A stretch of 64,000 nucleotides of DNA from Agrobacterium salinitolerans. Its GTDB lineage: Bacteria; Pseudomonadota; Alphaproteobacteria; Rhizobiales; Rhizobiaceae. The notes under the pieces were generated by a model. It did not search any database and was not told where the DNA came from. It was given only the letters and a program-made list of their open reading frames with translations. Position numbers and translations under genes: made by a program. Of the stretch, positions 1 through 8,138 are shown one piece after another; the stretch's first letter is position 1, and every line of letters begins with the position of its first letter. The DNA lies in contig NZ_MRDH01000039.1 in NCBI RefSeq assembly GCF_002008225.1, positions 62,001 through 126,000 on the forward strand, in the 5' to 3' direction.

Positions 1-2
1 AA

Positions 3-1256
3 TATCTCGACAAATCAGGTCTGCAGAAGGATCTCGATGCGATCGGTTTCAACCTCGTCGGTTTCGGCTGCACCACCTGCATCGGCAATTCCGGTCCGCT
101 GCCGCCTGCGATCTCCAAGACGATCAACGACAAGGGCCTGATCACCGCCGGTGTTCTCTCGGGCAATCGCAACTTCGAAGGTCGTATTTCGCCTGACGTT
201 CAGGCGAACTATCTGGCCTCGCCGCCGCTCGTCGTCGCCTATGCCCTTGCCGGCTCGGTCCAGAAGGATCTGACCAAGGAGCCGATCGGCGACGATCAGA
301 ACGGCAATCCGGTCTACCTCAAGGATATCTGGCCGACCTCCAAGGAAATCCAGGAATTCATCCTGAAATACGTCACCCGTGAGCTTTACGAAACGAAGTA
401 TGCCGACGTGTTCAAGGGCGATGCGAACTGGCAGGCCGTTCAGGTTCCGCCGGGCCAGACCTATGCCTGGGACGACCAGTCCACCTATGTTCAGAACCCG
501 CCCTATTTTGTTGGCATGGGTAAAAAGGGCTCGGGCCTCAAGAACATCAAGGGCGCGCGCGTCCTCGGTCTCTTCGGCGACAAGATCACCACCGACCATA
601 TTTCTCCGGCCGGTTCGATCAAGGCCGCTTCGCCTGCCGGTGCCTATCTGACGGAGCATGGCGTCGCTGTTGCGGACTTCAACCAATATGGTACGCGTCG
701 TGGCAACCACGAAGTGATGATGCGTGGCACCTTTGCCAATATCCGCATCCGCAACCACATGCTCGGCCCGAACGGCAAGGAAGGTGGCTACACCATCCAC
801 TATCCGTCCAAGGAAGAGATGTCGATCTATGACGCGGCCATGAAGTACAAGGCCGAGGGTGTTCCGCTCGTCATCTTCGCCGGTGTCGAATATGGTAACG
901 GCTCGTCCCGCGACTGGGCGGCCAAGGGCACCAACCTGCTTGGCGTCAAGGCCGTCATTGCGCAGTCCTTCGAACGTATTCACCGTTCGAACCTGGTCGG
1001 CATGGGCGTCGTTCCCTTCGTCTTCGAGGAAGGCACGACTTGGGCGAGCCTGGACCTCAAGGGCGATGAAATCGTCGAGATCGATGGTCTCGAAGGTGAA
1101 ATCAAGCCGCGTGAAAAGAAGATCGCCAAGATCACCTATAGCGATGGGTCGGTGAAGGAAGTTCCGCTTCTTTGCCGCATCGATACGCTTGATGAGGTGA
1201 TCTACATGAACAATGGCGGCATTCTGCAGACCGTTCTGCGCGATCTGGCCGCTTAA
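3..1256 (+). CDS. acnA: Aconitate hydratase (aconitase A), 3' part
   Basis: Interconverts citrate and isocitrate in the TCA cycle using a [4Fe-4S] cluster in the cytoplasm. The gene runs in from before the window; frame 3 is open from the first codon, giving about 417 C-terminal residues. The GCTTCIGNSGP stretch near the start of the visible part holds two of the three cluster cysteines (C-x2-C); the third lies upstream. The swivel domain follows, with GDKITTDHISPAGS, YGTRRGNHEVMMRGT, GNGSSRDWAAKG and QSFERIHRSNLVGMG, all hallmarks of the AcnA/IRP1 family rather than AcnB. A strong terminator follows 15 bases after the stop, so it is probably monocistronic at its 3' end. Start and promoter are not visible. 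Confidence 0.98.
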   Translation, partial: YLDKSGLQKDLDAIGFNLVGFGCTTCIGNSGPLPPAISKTINDKGLITAGVLSGNRNFEGRISPDVQANYLASPPLVVAYALAGSVQKDLTKEPIGDDQNGNPVYLKDIWPTSKEIQEFILKYVTRELYETKYADVFKGDANWQAVQVPPGQTYAWDDQSTYVQNPPYFVGMGKKGSGLKNIKGARVLGLFGDKITTDHISPAGSIKAASPAGAYLTEHGVAVADFNQYGTRRGNHEVMMRGTFANIRIRNHMLGPNGKEGGYTIHYPSKEEMSIYDAAMKYKAEGVPLVIFAGVEYGNGSSRDWAAKGTNLLGVKAVIAQSFERIHRSNLVGMGVVPFVFEEGTTWASLDLKGDEIVEIDGLEGEIKPREKKIAKITYSDGSVKEVPLLCRIDTLDEVIYMNNGGILQTVLRDLAA

Positions 1257-1270
1257 TACTTTGACGATCG

Positions 1271-1305
1271 AAGGCGTCGGGAGAAATCCCGGCGCCTTTC
1301 ATTTT
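1271..1305 (+). terminator. Rho-independent terminator of acnA
   Basis: A 12-bp stem (1271-1282 with 1287-1298, one G-T pair) closes a GAAA loop and is followed by TTTC and a T-rich stretch. It lies 15 bases after the acnA stop. Confidence 0.85.
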
Positions 1306-1444
1306 GCGGTCTCTTTTTTTGTGATTGTCGCTCACCCCTTCGTGACTTTCTATTGAAGGGCGTTAGACGTTATTTTCCGGTTTGCATCCGGCAGGATTGA
1401 TCGCATCAATTCGTCTGGATCTCTTCCGGACAAAGGTTTTTGTA

Positions 1445-2185
1445 ATGCCGCTGAAATTCCCTCTGTCGATATGCCTTCTCGGCACGTTTCTCGTCACCTC
1501 CGCGCAGGCGCAGGAGGCCGTGAAGGGCGTCGTCGAATTGTTCACCTCGCAGGGATGCTCATCCTGCCCGCCGGCGGATGAAGCCCTGCGCAAGATGATC
1601 CAGAAGGGCGATGTCGTCGGTCTTTCTTACCATGTCGATTATTGGAACTATCTCGGCTGGACCGATTCGCTGGCATCCAAGGAAAATACCGAACGGCAAT
1701 ATGGTTACATGCGCGCACTTGGCCGCAACGGGGTCTATACGCCGCAGGCCATTTTGAACGGCCGCGACCACGTCAAGGGTGCGGATGTGCGGGGCATCTA
1801 TGACAGGCTGGATGCATTCAAGCGCGAAGGCCAGGGACTAAACGTGCCGGTCTCGTCGAAATTTGCCGGTGACGAGGTGGAGATCGATATTGGCGCTGGC
1901 AGCGGCAAGGCCGATGTCGTCGTTGCGTATTTCACGCGCGAGCAGACCGTGGATGTGCAGAAGGGCGAAAACCAGGGGAAAAAAATGTCCTACTGGCACA
2001 GCGTCTATGATGTGCAGACAGTCGGCATGTGGGATGGTTCGCCAATGACGGTGAAGCTTCCGGCGAGCGTGGTGGCCAAGGTGAAAAAGGGCGGCTGCGC
2101 CGTGCTTTTGCAGACAGCCAACGCCGGTGGCGATCCCGCGGCAATCGTCGGCGCCAGTATCCTGCTTGGAAATGAAAACCCTTGA
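1445..2185 (+). CDS. DUF1223 secreted thioredoxin-fold protein
   Basis: A 246-residue protein of the DUF1223 family, predicted to be exported; the family has a thioredoxin-like fold and no firmly assigned reaction. The N-terminus MPLKFPLSICLLGTFLVTSAQAQ is a good signal peptide with cleavage after AQA. The mature part begins with VELFTSQGCSSCPPADEAL, whose CSSC matches a thioredoxin-type C-x2-C site. YTPQAILNG further on fits the family. I chose the ATG at 1445 because the in-frame extension to 1382 (21 residues) would bury the signal peptide. The gene stands alone between the acnA terminator and a structured non-coding gap. A role in periplasmic redox or thiol chemistry is inference from the motif only. 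Confidence 0.9.
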   Translation: MPLKFPLSICLLGTFLVTSAQAQEAVKGVVELFTSQGCSSCPPADEALRKMIQKGDVVGLSYHVDYWNYLGWTDSLASKENTERQYGYMRALGRNGVYTPQAILNGRDHVKGADVRGIYDRLDAFKREGQGLNVPVSSKFAGDEVEIDIGAGSGKADVVVAYFTREQTVDVQKGENQGKKMSYWHSVYDVQTVGMWDGSPMTVKLPASVVAKVKKGGCAVLLQTANAGGDPAAIVGASILLGNENP

Positions 2186-2205
2186 TCGCCGGTAAGGCGA
2201 TGGAA

Positions 2206-2261
2206 GATCCGGTCCGGGCATTGGGGGCTGGGGGTAAAGGGTCAATGCACCGGACCGGGTC
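2206..2261 (+). repeat. Hairpin with possible G-quadruplex loop
   Basis: Arms 2206-2223 and 2243-2261 pair over about 17 positions with one bulged base and one G-T pair. Four G-runs at 2216-2218, 2223-2227, 2230-2234 and 2239-2241 are separated by 4, 2 and 4 bases, which meets the usual G-quadruplex pattern. The two folds share bases and would compete. It sits 20 bases after the DUF1223 stop with no T-tract, so it is not a classical terminator. Confidence 0.6.
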
Positions 2262-2296
2262 ATCTTGGTGCCTAGGCATCAATTGACAATAGGACT

Positions 2297-2574
2297 ATTC
2301 CACCCAATTCAGGCCATGGTTTGACCGAAATACGGCAGCCTACGCGAAAATGGCTGCCTAAATGGTTACCATTTTTAACCCCTGCTTTTGCAGTTGGCAG
2401 CGCTTGTCCGAGAAACGGCGGGCGCAGTTCTGCGCTGCCGTCTTCCGGTTCCGCTGCGCATCGAAGGCTTGTCAAACCCTGCCCGGAATTCCCCTGTCCT
2501 GTACGCCATGCCGGTGCAAAGACTTGCAATTTCGCCCTCTCAGGCTCACACTGCACGGATGATTTGGGTGGAAT
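2297..2574. repeat. 278-bp segment bounded by 11-bp inverted repeats
   Basis: ATTCCACCCAA at 2297-2307 is the exact reverse complement of 2564-2574; after one mismatch three more pairs (2309-2311 with 2560-2562) continue inward. No target-site duplication or transposase is seen. It could be a closing stem of a structured leader or the remains of a small mobile element. Confidence 0.4.
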
Positions 2575-2586
2575 CGGAGGTATTGG

Positions 2587-2979
2587 ATGACCGATCAACC
2601 GGATGTGCGGCAGGTGCAGACCGCTTCACGTGACAATTCCACCGTCATCGATCTCCGCGAATATAAAAAGAACAAGGACCCTTTGCCGGTCACCTTTCAC
2701 CGCCGCGAGCTGGATGCGATTCTGCGCATCTATGGCCGCATGGTGGGAGAGGGCGAATGGCGTGACTACGCCATCGATCACCTGAAGGAAAAAGCAGTGT
2801 TTTCCGTCTTCAAGCGCTCAGGTGAAATGCCGCTTTTCAGGATCGAGAAAAACCCCAAGCTGGCGGCGAAACAGGGTGCTTATTGCGTGGTGAATACGGA
2901 TGGCCGCATTTTAAAACGTGGGCATGAGTTGCCGCAAGTTCTGAAGGTCTTCGACAAGGTTTTGAAGCTCATCGAATGA
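2587..2979 (+). CDS. DUF2794 domain-containing protein
   Basis: A 130-residue cytoplasmic protein of the DUF2794 family, which is conserved in alphaproteobacteria and has no known function. Visible features are STVIDLREYKKNK near residue 20, FHRRELDAILRIYGRMVGEGEWRDYAID in the middle and a lysine-rich C-terminus ending KVLKLIE. No signal peptide, membrane segment or catalytic motif is seen. The start is set by GGAGG at 2576-2580, six bases before the ATG. It ends before a symmetric terminator shared with the convergent Bax-inhibitor-like gene. The long structured leader (2297-2574) hints at post-transcriptional control, which is inference. Confidence 0.88.
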   Translation: MTDQPDVRQVQTASRDNSTVIDLREYKKNKDPLPVTFHRRELDAILRIYGRMVGEGEWRDYAIDHLKEKAVFSVFKRSGEMPLFRIEKNPKLAAKQGAYCVVNTDGRILKRGHELPQVLKVFDKVLKLIE

Positions 2980-3051
2980 GCTTTCGCAAAAGCGATCGCC
3001 CGCAGGGACGGGACGCTCTGGCGGATAAGGGTGAGGAATCTTCCCAAATAA

Positions 3052-3078
3052 AAAGGCGGCCGACGGGCCGCCTTTCGT
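3052..3078. terminator. Bidirectional terminator
   Basis: A perfect 10-bp stem, 3052-3061 with 3066-3075, around a 4-base loop, with A-runs on the left and TTT on the right. It lies between two convergent genes and can serve both strands. Confidence 0.85.
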
Positions 3079-3103
3079 GTGTCTGGCAATCGAACCCTTA
3101 ACC

Positions 3104-3841
3104 TTAGTCGTCGCGGTTTCCGAGGAACTGCAGGAGGAAGGTGAAGAGGTTGATGAAGTCGAGATAGAGCGTCAGTGCGCCCATGATCGCCTTGCGGCCG
3201 GCGACGGCAACATCGTCAGCATCGAAATACATTTCCTTGATCTTCTGGGTATCGTAGGCGGTGAGGCCTGCAAATATCAGCACCCCGATCGCGGAAATTG
3301 CGAACTGCAGAGCGGACGACGCAAGGAAGATGTTGACGATCGACGCGATGATCAAGCCGAACAGGCCCATGATCAGGAACGAACCGAGGCCCGACAGATC
3401 TTTCTTCGTGGTGTAGCCGTAGAGCGAAAGCGCACCGAACGATGCAGCCGTTACGAAGAACGTCTGCACGATGCTCTGGCCGGTGTAGACCAAGAAGATC
3501 GAGGAGAGCGAAACGCCCATCAGCGCAGCGTAGACCCAGAAGGTGGTCTGGGCGGCGGACACGCTCATGTTCTGGATACGGAAGCTAAGGAAGAAGACCA
3601 GCGCCAGCGGTGCGAGCATCACAACCCAACGCAGCGGCGACGCGAAAAGCAGCTGGGCAAAAGCCGGGTTCGAAGCAGCAAGCGTATAGGTGCCAAATGC
3701 CGCGACGCCGGTGATGACCAGAGCCAGCGCCATCAGGTTATAAACCTTCAGCATATAGGCGCGAAGACCTTCATCGATCATCGCACCAGACTGTGCACGC
3801 GTCTGCGCCATGCGGTTCTGGTAGTTATTGAAGTCAGCCAT
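3104..3841 (-). CDS. Bax inhibitor-1/YccA (YbhL-like) family membrane protein
   Basis: A 245-residue inner-membrane protein of the Bax inhibitor-1 (TMBIM, YbhL/YccA) family; some members conduct Ca2+ or modulate the FtsH protease. After a short polar N-terminus (MADFNNYQNRMAQTR) there are about seven hydrophobic segments beginning at VYNLMALALVITGVAAF. The C-terminus holds the family stretch ALTLYLDFINLFTFLLQFLG with its conserved aspartate. A GAGGAAAC Shine-Dalgarno precedes the ATG. A structured leader of roughly 100 bases lies directly upstream (3850-3920), as reported for ybhL genes of Rhizobiales. Transcription is monocistronic, convergent with the DUF2794 gene. Family assignment is firm; the specific activity here is unknown. 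Confidence 0.95.
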   Translation of the reverse strand: MADFNNYQNRMAQTRAQSGAMIDEGLRAYMLKVYNLMALALVITGVAAFGTYTLAASNPAFAQLLFASPLRWVVMLAPLALVFFLSFRIQNMSVSAAQTTFWVYAALMGVSLSSIFLVYTGQSIVQTFFVTAASFGALSLYGYTTKKDLSGLGSFLIMGLFGLIIASIVNIFLASSALQFAISAIGVLIFAGLTAYDTQKIKEMYFDADDVAVAGRKAIMGALTLYLDFINLFTFLLQFLGNRDD

Positions 3842-3960
3842 TGTTTCCTCTTTTGAGCTCCGTGATTGCTACGGTGTCGGGATACCTCCCGGGCGCCGCT
3901 GCGGAGCTTCAGCAAGCCTACTCACGAATATGATGGCAGATCGTGTCCGATACAAGGCCC
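3842..3960 (-). promoter_or_regulatory. Structured leader of the Bax-inhibitor-like gene (candidate ybhL leader RNA)
   Basis: Read on the minus strand, three complementary pairs are visible: TTGCT (3915-3911) with AGCAA (3870-3866), AGCTCCG (3908-3902) with CGGAGCT (3862-3856), and the hairpin CGGGA-GGTA-TCCCG (3891-3878). The first two interleave, so they form a pseudoknot or two alternative folds. The last arm ends about seven bases before the Shine-Dalgarno. A ybhL leader motif (Weinberg 2007 family) is known in Rhizobiales; identity here is inferred from position and not checked against its model. Confidence 0.6.
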
Positions 3961-4059
3961 TTTCCCGTCGAAAAGACACCATATGCGCGAAAAGCGCTCA
4001 CGTTTTGGCGATCATTACAAAGAATTAATCGTTAAAGTTAAGCGGCGTACAACCGACGA

Positions 4060-6621
4060 TCATTCGCCTGCCTGCCGGAGAACCGGGGCTGCCTTCTGCC
4101 CGAGAATCCGCCATGTGCCGATGAGACCGATGCCCACCGTCATGACGAGGGCGACGACGAGGGTTCCGATCGCCACATCCGGCAGGAAGCTGGAGGGCAG
4201 CTTCATGATACGGGCAATCACGAACCATGCGGAGACGCCGCCGGCGAAAAGCGCGAAGACAGCGGTGGCGAGGCCGAGCATCATATATTCATAGGAGAAA
4301 GCGCGGATGAGCAGGTTTCGTGTGCCGCCCAGCGTTTTCAGGATGACCGCGTCATGAGTACGGGCGCGGTTTCCGGCGGCAAGAGCGCCGGCAAGGACCA
4401 GGACGGAGGCGATGAGCGCAACGGCCGCAGCGGCGCGAATGGCGGTGGCGAGTTGGCCGACAAGCCGGTTGACGACATCGAGCGCGTCCTTCACGCGCAC
4501 GCTGGTGATCGTTGGATAAGTGTTGGTGACGGCTCGCAATATGCGGCCCTCGTCGCTGGCGGTTGCGGAAGGATCGGCAAGGGTCGCAAGCCAGGCATGC
4601 GGTGCGCCGCGGAAGGTATTGGGCGAAAACACCATGACGAAATTGATTGAGAGGGATTCCCATTCGACATTACGCAGATTGGCGATCTTGGCCGTGATGC
4701 TGCGGCCGAGCACGTTGACGGTAACCGTGTCGCCAATCTTGAGACCCAGTTCTCCAGCTTCCTCGGATGCGAAGGAAACCAGCGGCTCGCCGCTATAGTC
4801 CGGCCCCCACCAGCTTCCTTCTGTCAGAGTCGCATTTTCGGGAATATCCTGCGAATAGGTAATGCCCCGGTCGCCGCGCAGCACCCAGCGCCCGGCCGGA
4901 GGCACCTCCATCTTCGTGACGTCCTCGCCGTTGAGCGCCAGGATGCGGCCGCGCAGCATCGGCACTTCTGTCAGCGCGCCTTCCGGCGCTTCCTGTTTCA
5001 GAAGATCGCGGAAGCCCTGAAGTTCGCTGCCCTGAATATCCACGAAGAAGAAATTCGGTGCGCGGTCCGGCAGGCTGTCCGTCAATTCGCGACGCAGATT
5101 GCCGTCGATCAGCGTCAGCGTCACGAGCAGGGTCAGGCCGAGGCCGAGCGAAAGAACGACGGAGGGGGTGAGCGCGCCTGGCCGGTGGATATTGCCGATC
5201 GCCAGCCTGAGCGCAGCCGAATGAACGCGCGGGCTGCGCTTGGCGATGGCCTTGACGCCGGAGGCAACGAACCTCAGCACCATGAACGCAAAAGCGATGG
5301 CCGCCAGGAAGACCGAGGCGATGAAGCGGTCTTCCGCAGAAAAGATGGCAAGGGCGGCGAGCGCCGCCAGCAGCAGGCCGGTTGCTACCAGATAGGGCCA
5401 GGATGGCCAGCTTCCCTCCTCGAAACCCTGTTCGCGGAAAAGCGCCGTTGCCGGCACCTCGCGCGCTTGGCCAAGGGGTACGATGGCGAAAGCGAGCGTC
5501 GTCAGGAGACCGAACAGGGCGGCAAGGCCGAGAGCGCCGGGATAAAAGGCAAGCTCCTTCGGCACGGGCAATACGCCCTCCAGAAACCGCATGGCGATAA
5601 GCGGCGCGACGGCGCCGACGACAAGGCCGATGACGATGCCGACGGCGGCGATGAAGGCGATCTGGAAGAGATAGGTCATGGTGACCACCGAGGCCGGCGC
5701 ACCCAGGCATTTCAGCGAGGCGATGGTGGTACGTTTAGAATCCAGAAAGGCGCGAACGGCATTGGCGACGCCGACCCCGCCAACGATGAGCGCGGTGAGG
5801 CCCACCAGCGTCAGGAATTGCGAGAAGCGATTGACGTTTTCGGTGAGCGATGGGGCCGCCCGGTCACTGGTGCGGATGGACCAGCCGGCATCGGGAAAGG
5901 CCTTGTTGGCCGCATCGGTCATCGTCGACCGTGCCGAAGGATCGTTCAGCCTGATCTTGTAGGCATGTTCGACAAGACTCCCGTTCTGAACGAGACCCGA
6001 GGCGAAAAGGGCGTCGCGACTGACCATCAGTCGTGGAGCAAAACCGAAACCGTCGGACAGAGCATCCGGCTCGTCGACCACGGTGCCGGTCAGTTTCAGC
6101 TTCACATTACCGAGCAGGATTTCATCGCCGACCTTGATGCCGAGCCGTTCCAGCAGAAGCGGCGCGGCGATGGCGCCATAGGTGTCGCCGTTCCCGGCCA
6201 GAAGTTCGCTCAGCGGTCGGTTCGGCTCGGCCACGAAAGTTCCATAGAGCGGGTAGGCGCCGTCAATGGCCTTCACTTCCGTCAGGGTCTGTTCAGACCC
6301 ATCGGCAAGGCGCGCCATGGAACGCAGCCCGGTGGAAACCGCGACGGTACCAAGGCGGTCGAGATAGGCCCGTTCCTCCTGCGTCGCCTCCCTGTTGCGC
6401 AGCTCGAAACGGACGTCTCCGGCGAGGATCGACTGGCCTTCGGTGGCTATGGCGCTAGTGACTGCGCGTGACACGGAATTGACGGCGGCTATGGCACCGG
6501 TTCCGAGCGCAATGCAGGCAAGGAAAATGTAAAAGCCGCGCAGGCCGCCACGAATTTCGCGGCGCGCAAGCCTCATGGCGTTTCTTATATTGGCGAAAGA
6601 GGGGAAAATGGAGCCGATCAT
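4060..6621 (-). CDS. ABC transporter permease, FtsX/MacB-like (YbbP type)
   Basis: An 853-residue inner-membrane permease of the FtsX-domain superfamily, similar in layout to YbbP: an N-terminal anchor (about residues 25-50), a large periplasmic domain, an FtsX core of three to four helices (about 265-390, LTLVGLTALIVGGVGVANAVRAFLDSKR), further helices near 410-450 and 490, a second periplasmic domain, and a C-terminal FtsX core with three helices (about 735-840). The start ATG overlaps the stop of the ATPase gene in an ATGA junction (6618-6621), so the two are translationally coupled. Such pairs power export or extraction of lipids, lipoproteins or small molecules, not uptake. The adjacent divergent esterase (TesA-like) resembles the E. 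coli tesA-ybbA-ybbP locus. Substrate unknown. Confidence 0.93.
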   Translation of the reverse strand: MIGSIFPSFANIRNAMRLARREIRGGLRGFYIFLACIALGTGAIAAVNSVSRAVTSAIATEGQSILAGDVRFELRNREATQEERAYLDRLGTVAVSTGLRSMARLADGSEQTLTEVKAIDGAYPLYGTFVAEPNRPLSELLAGNGDTYGAIAAPLLLERLGIKVGDEILLGNVKLKLTGTVVDEPDALSDGFGFAPRLMVSRDALFASGLVQNGSLVEHAYKIRLNDPSARSTMTDAANKAFPDAGWSIRTSDRAAPSLTENVNRFSQFLTLVGLTALIVGGVGVANAVRAFLDSKRTTIASLKCLGAPASVVTMTYLFQIAFIAAVGIVIGLVVGAVAPLIAMRFLEGVLPVPKELAFYPGALGLAALFGLLTTLAFAIVPLGQAREVPATALFREQGFEEGSWPSWPYLVATGLLLAALAALAIFSAEDRFIASVFLAAIAFAFMVLRFVASGVKAIAKRSPRVHSAALRLAIGNIHRPGALTPSVVLSLGLGLTLLVTLTLIDGNLRRELTDSLPDRAPNFFFVDIQGSELQGFRDLLKQEAPEGALTEVPMLRGRILALNGEDVTKMEVPPAGRWVLRGDRGITYSQDIPENATLTEGSWWGPDYSGEPLVSFASEEAGELGLKIGDTVTVNVLGRSITAKIANLRNVEWESLSINFVMVFSPNTFRGAPHAWLATLADPSATASDEGRILRAVTNTYPTITSVRVKDALDVVNRLVGQLATAIRAAAAVALIASVLVLAGALAAGNRARTHDAVILKTLGGTRNLLIRAFSYEYMMLGLATAVFALFAGGVSAWFVIARIMKLPSSFLPDVAIGTLVVALVMTVGIGLIGTWRILGQKAAPVLRQAGE

Positions 6622-7328
6622 GCCGATACCGCCCGCGCCATCTGGGGACGGGCGCTGTCGCCCTCAATCTCGCCGGATCGCACCTTGATCTGCCGTGAGC
6701 ACCGGGCGGCAAGCGACGGATCATGGGTGACGAGGATCATCGTCATGCCCCGTTCGGCCTGCTTGGCAAAGAGAAGATCGGCGATTTGCCTGCCGGTATC
6801 GGTATCGAGGTTGCCGGTCGGTTCGTCGGCGATCAGTACGGCCGGCGAAGGGGCAAGCGCGCGGGCGATGGCGACACGCTGCTGTTCGCCGCCGGAGAGC
6901 TGGCCGGGATAATGGCTCAGGCGCTCGCTGAGACCGACAGCGACGAGCTCGCGTCTGGCGATCTCGAACGGGTTTGGAACATTGGCCAGTTCCAGCGGAA
7001 CGGCGACATTTTCGAGCGCCGTCATATTGGCGATGAGATGGAAGGACTGGAAGACAATGCCGATATTCCGGCCGCGGAAATCCGCCAGCGCATCTTCGCC
7101 GAGCTTGTGCAGTTCGGTGTCGGCAATGATGATTTCGCCGCTATCGAGCCTCTCGAGACCGGCAAGCACCATCAGAAGCGTCGACTTTCCCGATCCGGAG
7201 GGGCCGACGATACCAACCGCCTCGCTCTCTCCGATTGAAAGATCGATGTTCTTGAGAACGTGAACGGAGGCGGCGGCATTGCCGAGCGTGAGGTCGGCTT
7301 TCTTCAGCTCTATGATGCTTTTCGTCAC
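6618..7328 (-). CDS. ABC transporter ATP-binding protein (YbbA/LolD type)
   Basis: A 236-residue ATPase that drives the FtsX permease encoded next to it. Walker A is GPSGSGKST, the signature LSGGEQQRVAIARAL, Walker B VLIADEPTGNLD and the switch histidine lies in LVTHD. I chose the GTG at 7328 because AGGAACGAG sits four bases upstream; an in-frame TTG at 7394 would add 22 residues not typical of the family and reach almost to the divergent gene. It overlaps the permease start by four bases. The promoter must lie in the short divergent gap to the esterase gene (7329-7419), which may control both. Confidence 0.94.
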   Translation of the reverse strand: MTKSIIELKKADLTLGNAAASVHVLKNIDLSIGESEAVGIVGPSGSGKSTLLMVLAGLERLDSGEIIIADTELHKLGEDALADFRGRNIGIVFQSFHLIANMTALENVAVPLELANVPNPFEIARRELVAVGLSERLSHYPGQLSGGEQQRVAIARALAPSPAVLIADEPTGNLDTDTGRQIADLLFAKQAERGMTMILVTHDPSLAARCSRQIKVRSGEIEGDSARPQMARAVSA

Positions 7329-7419
7329 AATTCTCGTTCCTATATAGGGTGATGAAAACGGTCTGGCGCTCGATGCGGTCGGTATTTCAGACAATGGGAA
7401 CCAAGTTAGGAAAGCCGTG

Positions 7420-8070
7420 ATGAGATTTAAAGCTGCCCTGTTTCACTTCATCGTCATTTTTGCCGCCGCCTTTTCGGGCTCTGTTGCGATGGCTCAGGAA
7501 CGGACATTGCAACTGGTCGGCCTCGGCGACAGCTTGATGGCTGGTTATCAGCTGCCGCCAACCGACAGCTACACCGCACAGCTTGAAGCTGCATTAAAGG
7601 GCAAGGGCGTCAATGTCGCCATCGCCAATGCCGGTGTGTCCGGCGATACCTCCTCAGGTGGTCTGGCGCGAGCGGAATGGTCGGTTCCCGATGGTACGGA
7701 CGGGGTCATTCTGGAACTCGGCGCCAATGACGCTCTGCGCGGAATTCCCCCCGAACAGACCGAAAAGAACCTCGACACCATCATTTCCGGTTTTCAGAAG
7801 CGCAACATAGCCGTGTTGCTGGTCGGCATTATGGCGCCGCCGAATATGGGCGATGATTATGCCAGCCGCTTCAATCCGATCTTTCCGAAGCTCGCCGAAA
7901 AATACAACCTGCCGCTTTATCCGTTCTTTCTTGATGGCGTGGTGACGGATGATGCGCTGAAGCTGGACGACAAGATGCACCCCAATACGAAGGGTGTGGC
8001 GACGATGGTTGAAAAATCTTTGCCGGCTGTTGAAAGCTTCATCACGACAATCGGTGCGCAAAAAAAATAA
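7420..8070 (+). CDS. tesA: Arylesterase / lysophospholipase, TesA-like GDSL hydrolase
   Basis: A 216-residue exported SGNH hydrolase that cleaves acyl esters or thioesters in the periplasm (TesA/TAP family). The N-terminus MRFKAALFHFIVIFAAAFSGSVAMAQ is a signal peptide. Block I is GLGDSLMAGYQLP with the catalytic serine, block II GVSGDTSSGG, block III LELGANDALRG with the catalytic-site asparagine, and block V DDKMHPNTKG with the aspartate-histidine pair. A GTG lies directly before the ATG; AGGA at 7408-7411 is better spaced for the ATG. It is divergent from the ABC exporter, the same partnership seen at E. coli tesA-ybbAP, which suggests a shared lipid or acyl-group role; that link is inference. 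Confidence 0.93.
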   Translation: MRFKAALFHFIVIFAAAFSGSVAMAQERTLQLVGLGDSLMAGYQLPPTDSYTAQLEAALKGKGVNVAIANAGVSGDTSSGGLARAEWSVPDGTDGVILELGANDALRGIPPEQTEKNLDTIISGFQKRNIAVLLVGIMAPPNMGDDYASRFNPIFPKLAEKYNLPLYPFFLDGVVTDDALKLDDKMHPNTKGVATMVEKSLPAVESFITTIGAQKK

Positions 8071-8138
8071 GCACTTGCGCCCGCCTGCATTGCGTGATTC
8101 GCTATGCTTGTTCTGCCAAGAGATTCGGGGAGCTCGCC

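Larger units (their letters stand above)
2186..2586. other. 401-base non-coding gap with G-rich hairpin and inverted-repeat segment
   Basis: No convincing gene: short open frames on both strands lack a family signature or good start. It holds a small stem (2185-2190 with 2196-2201), a larger G-rich hairpin (2206-2261), a perfect TTGACA at 2283-2288 without a good -10, and 11-bp inverted repeats at 2297-2307 and 2564-2574. The right arm ends one base before the GGAGG that serves the next gene, so the segment is probably the long 5' leader of the DUF2794 gene or contains a small RNA. Confidence 0.5.

Noticed and set aside
2272..2598. Minus-strand open frame of 108 codons in the gap before the DUF2794 gene
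   Set aside because: Starts inside the next gene, is proline-rich without a family match, and the region has paired ends suggesting RNA structure instead.
3077..3856. 259-codon plus-strand open frame opposite the Bax-inhibitor-like gene
   Set aside because: Highly charged, no domain, and lies exactly opposite a well-defined membrane protein.
5185..6471. 428-codon plus-strand open frame inside the ABC permease gene
   Set aside because: Arginine/glycine/aspartate-rich translation typical of a reverse-strand shadow; the permease on the minus strand is clear.
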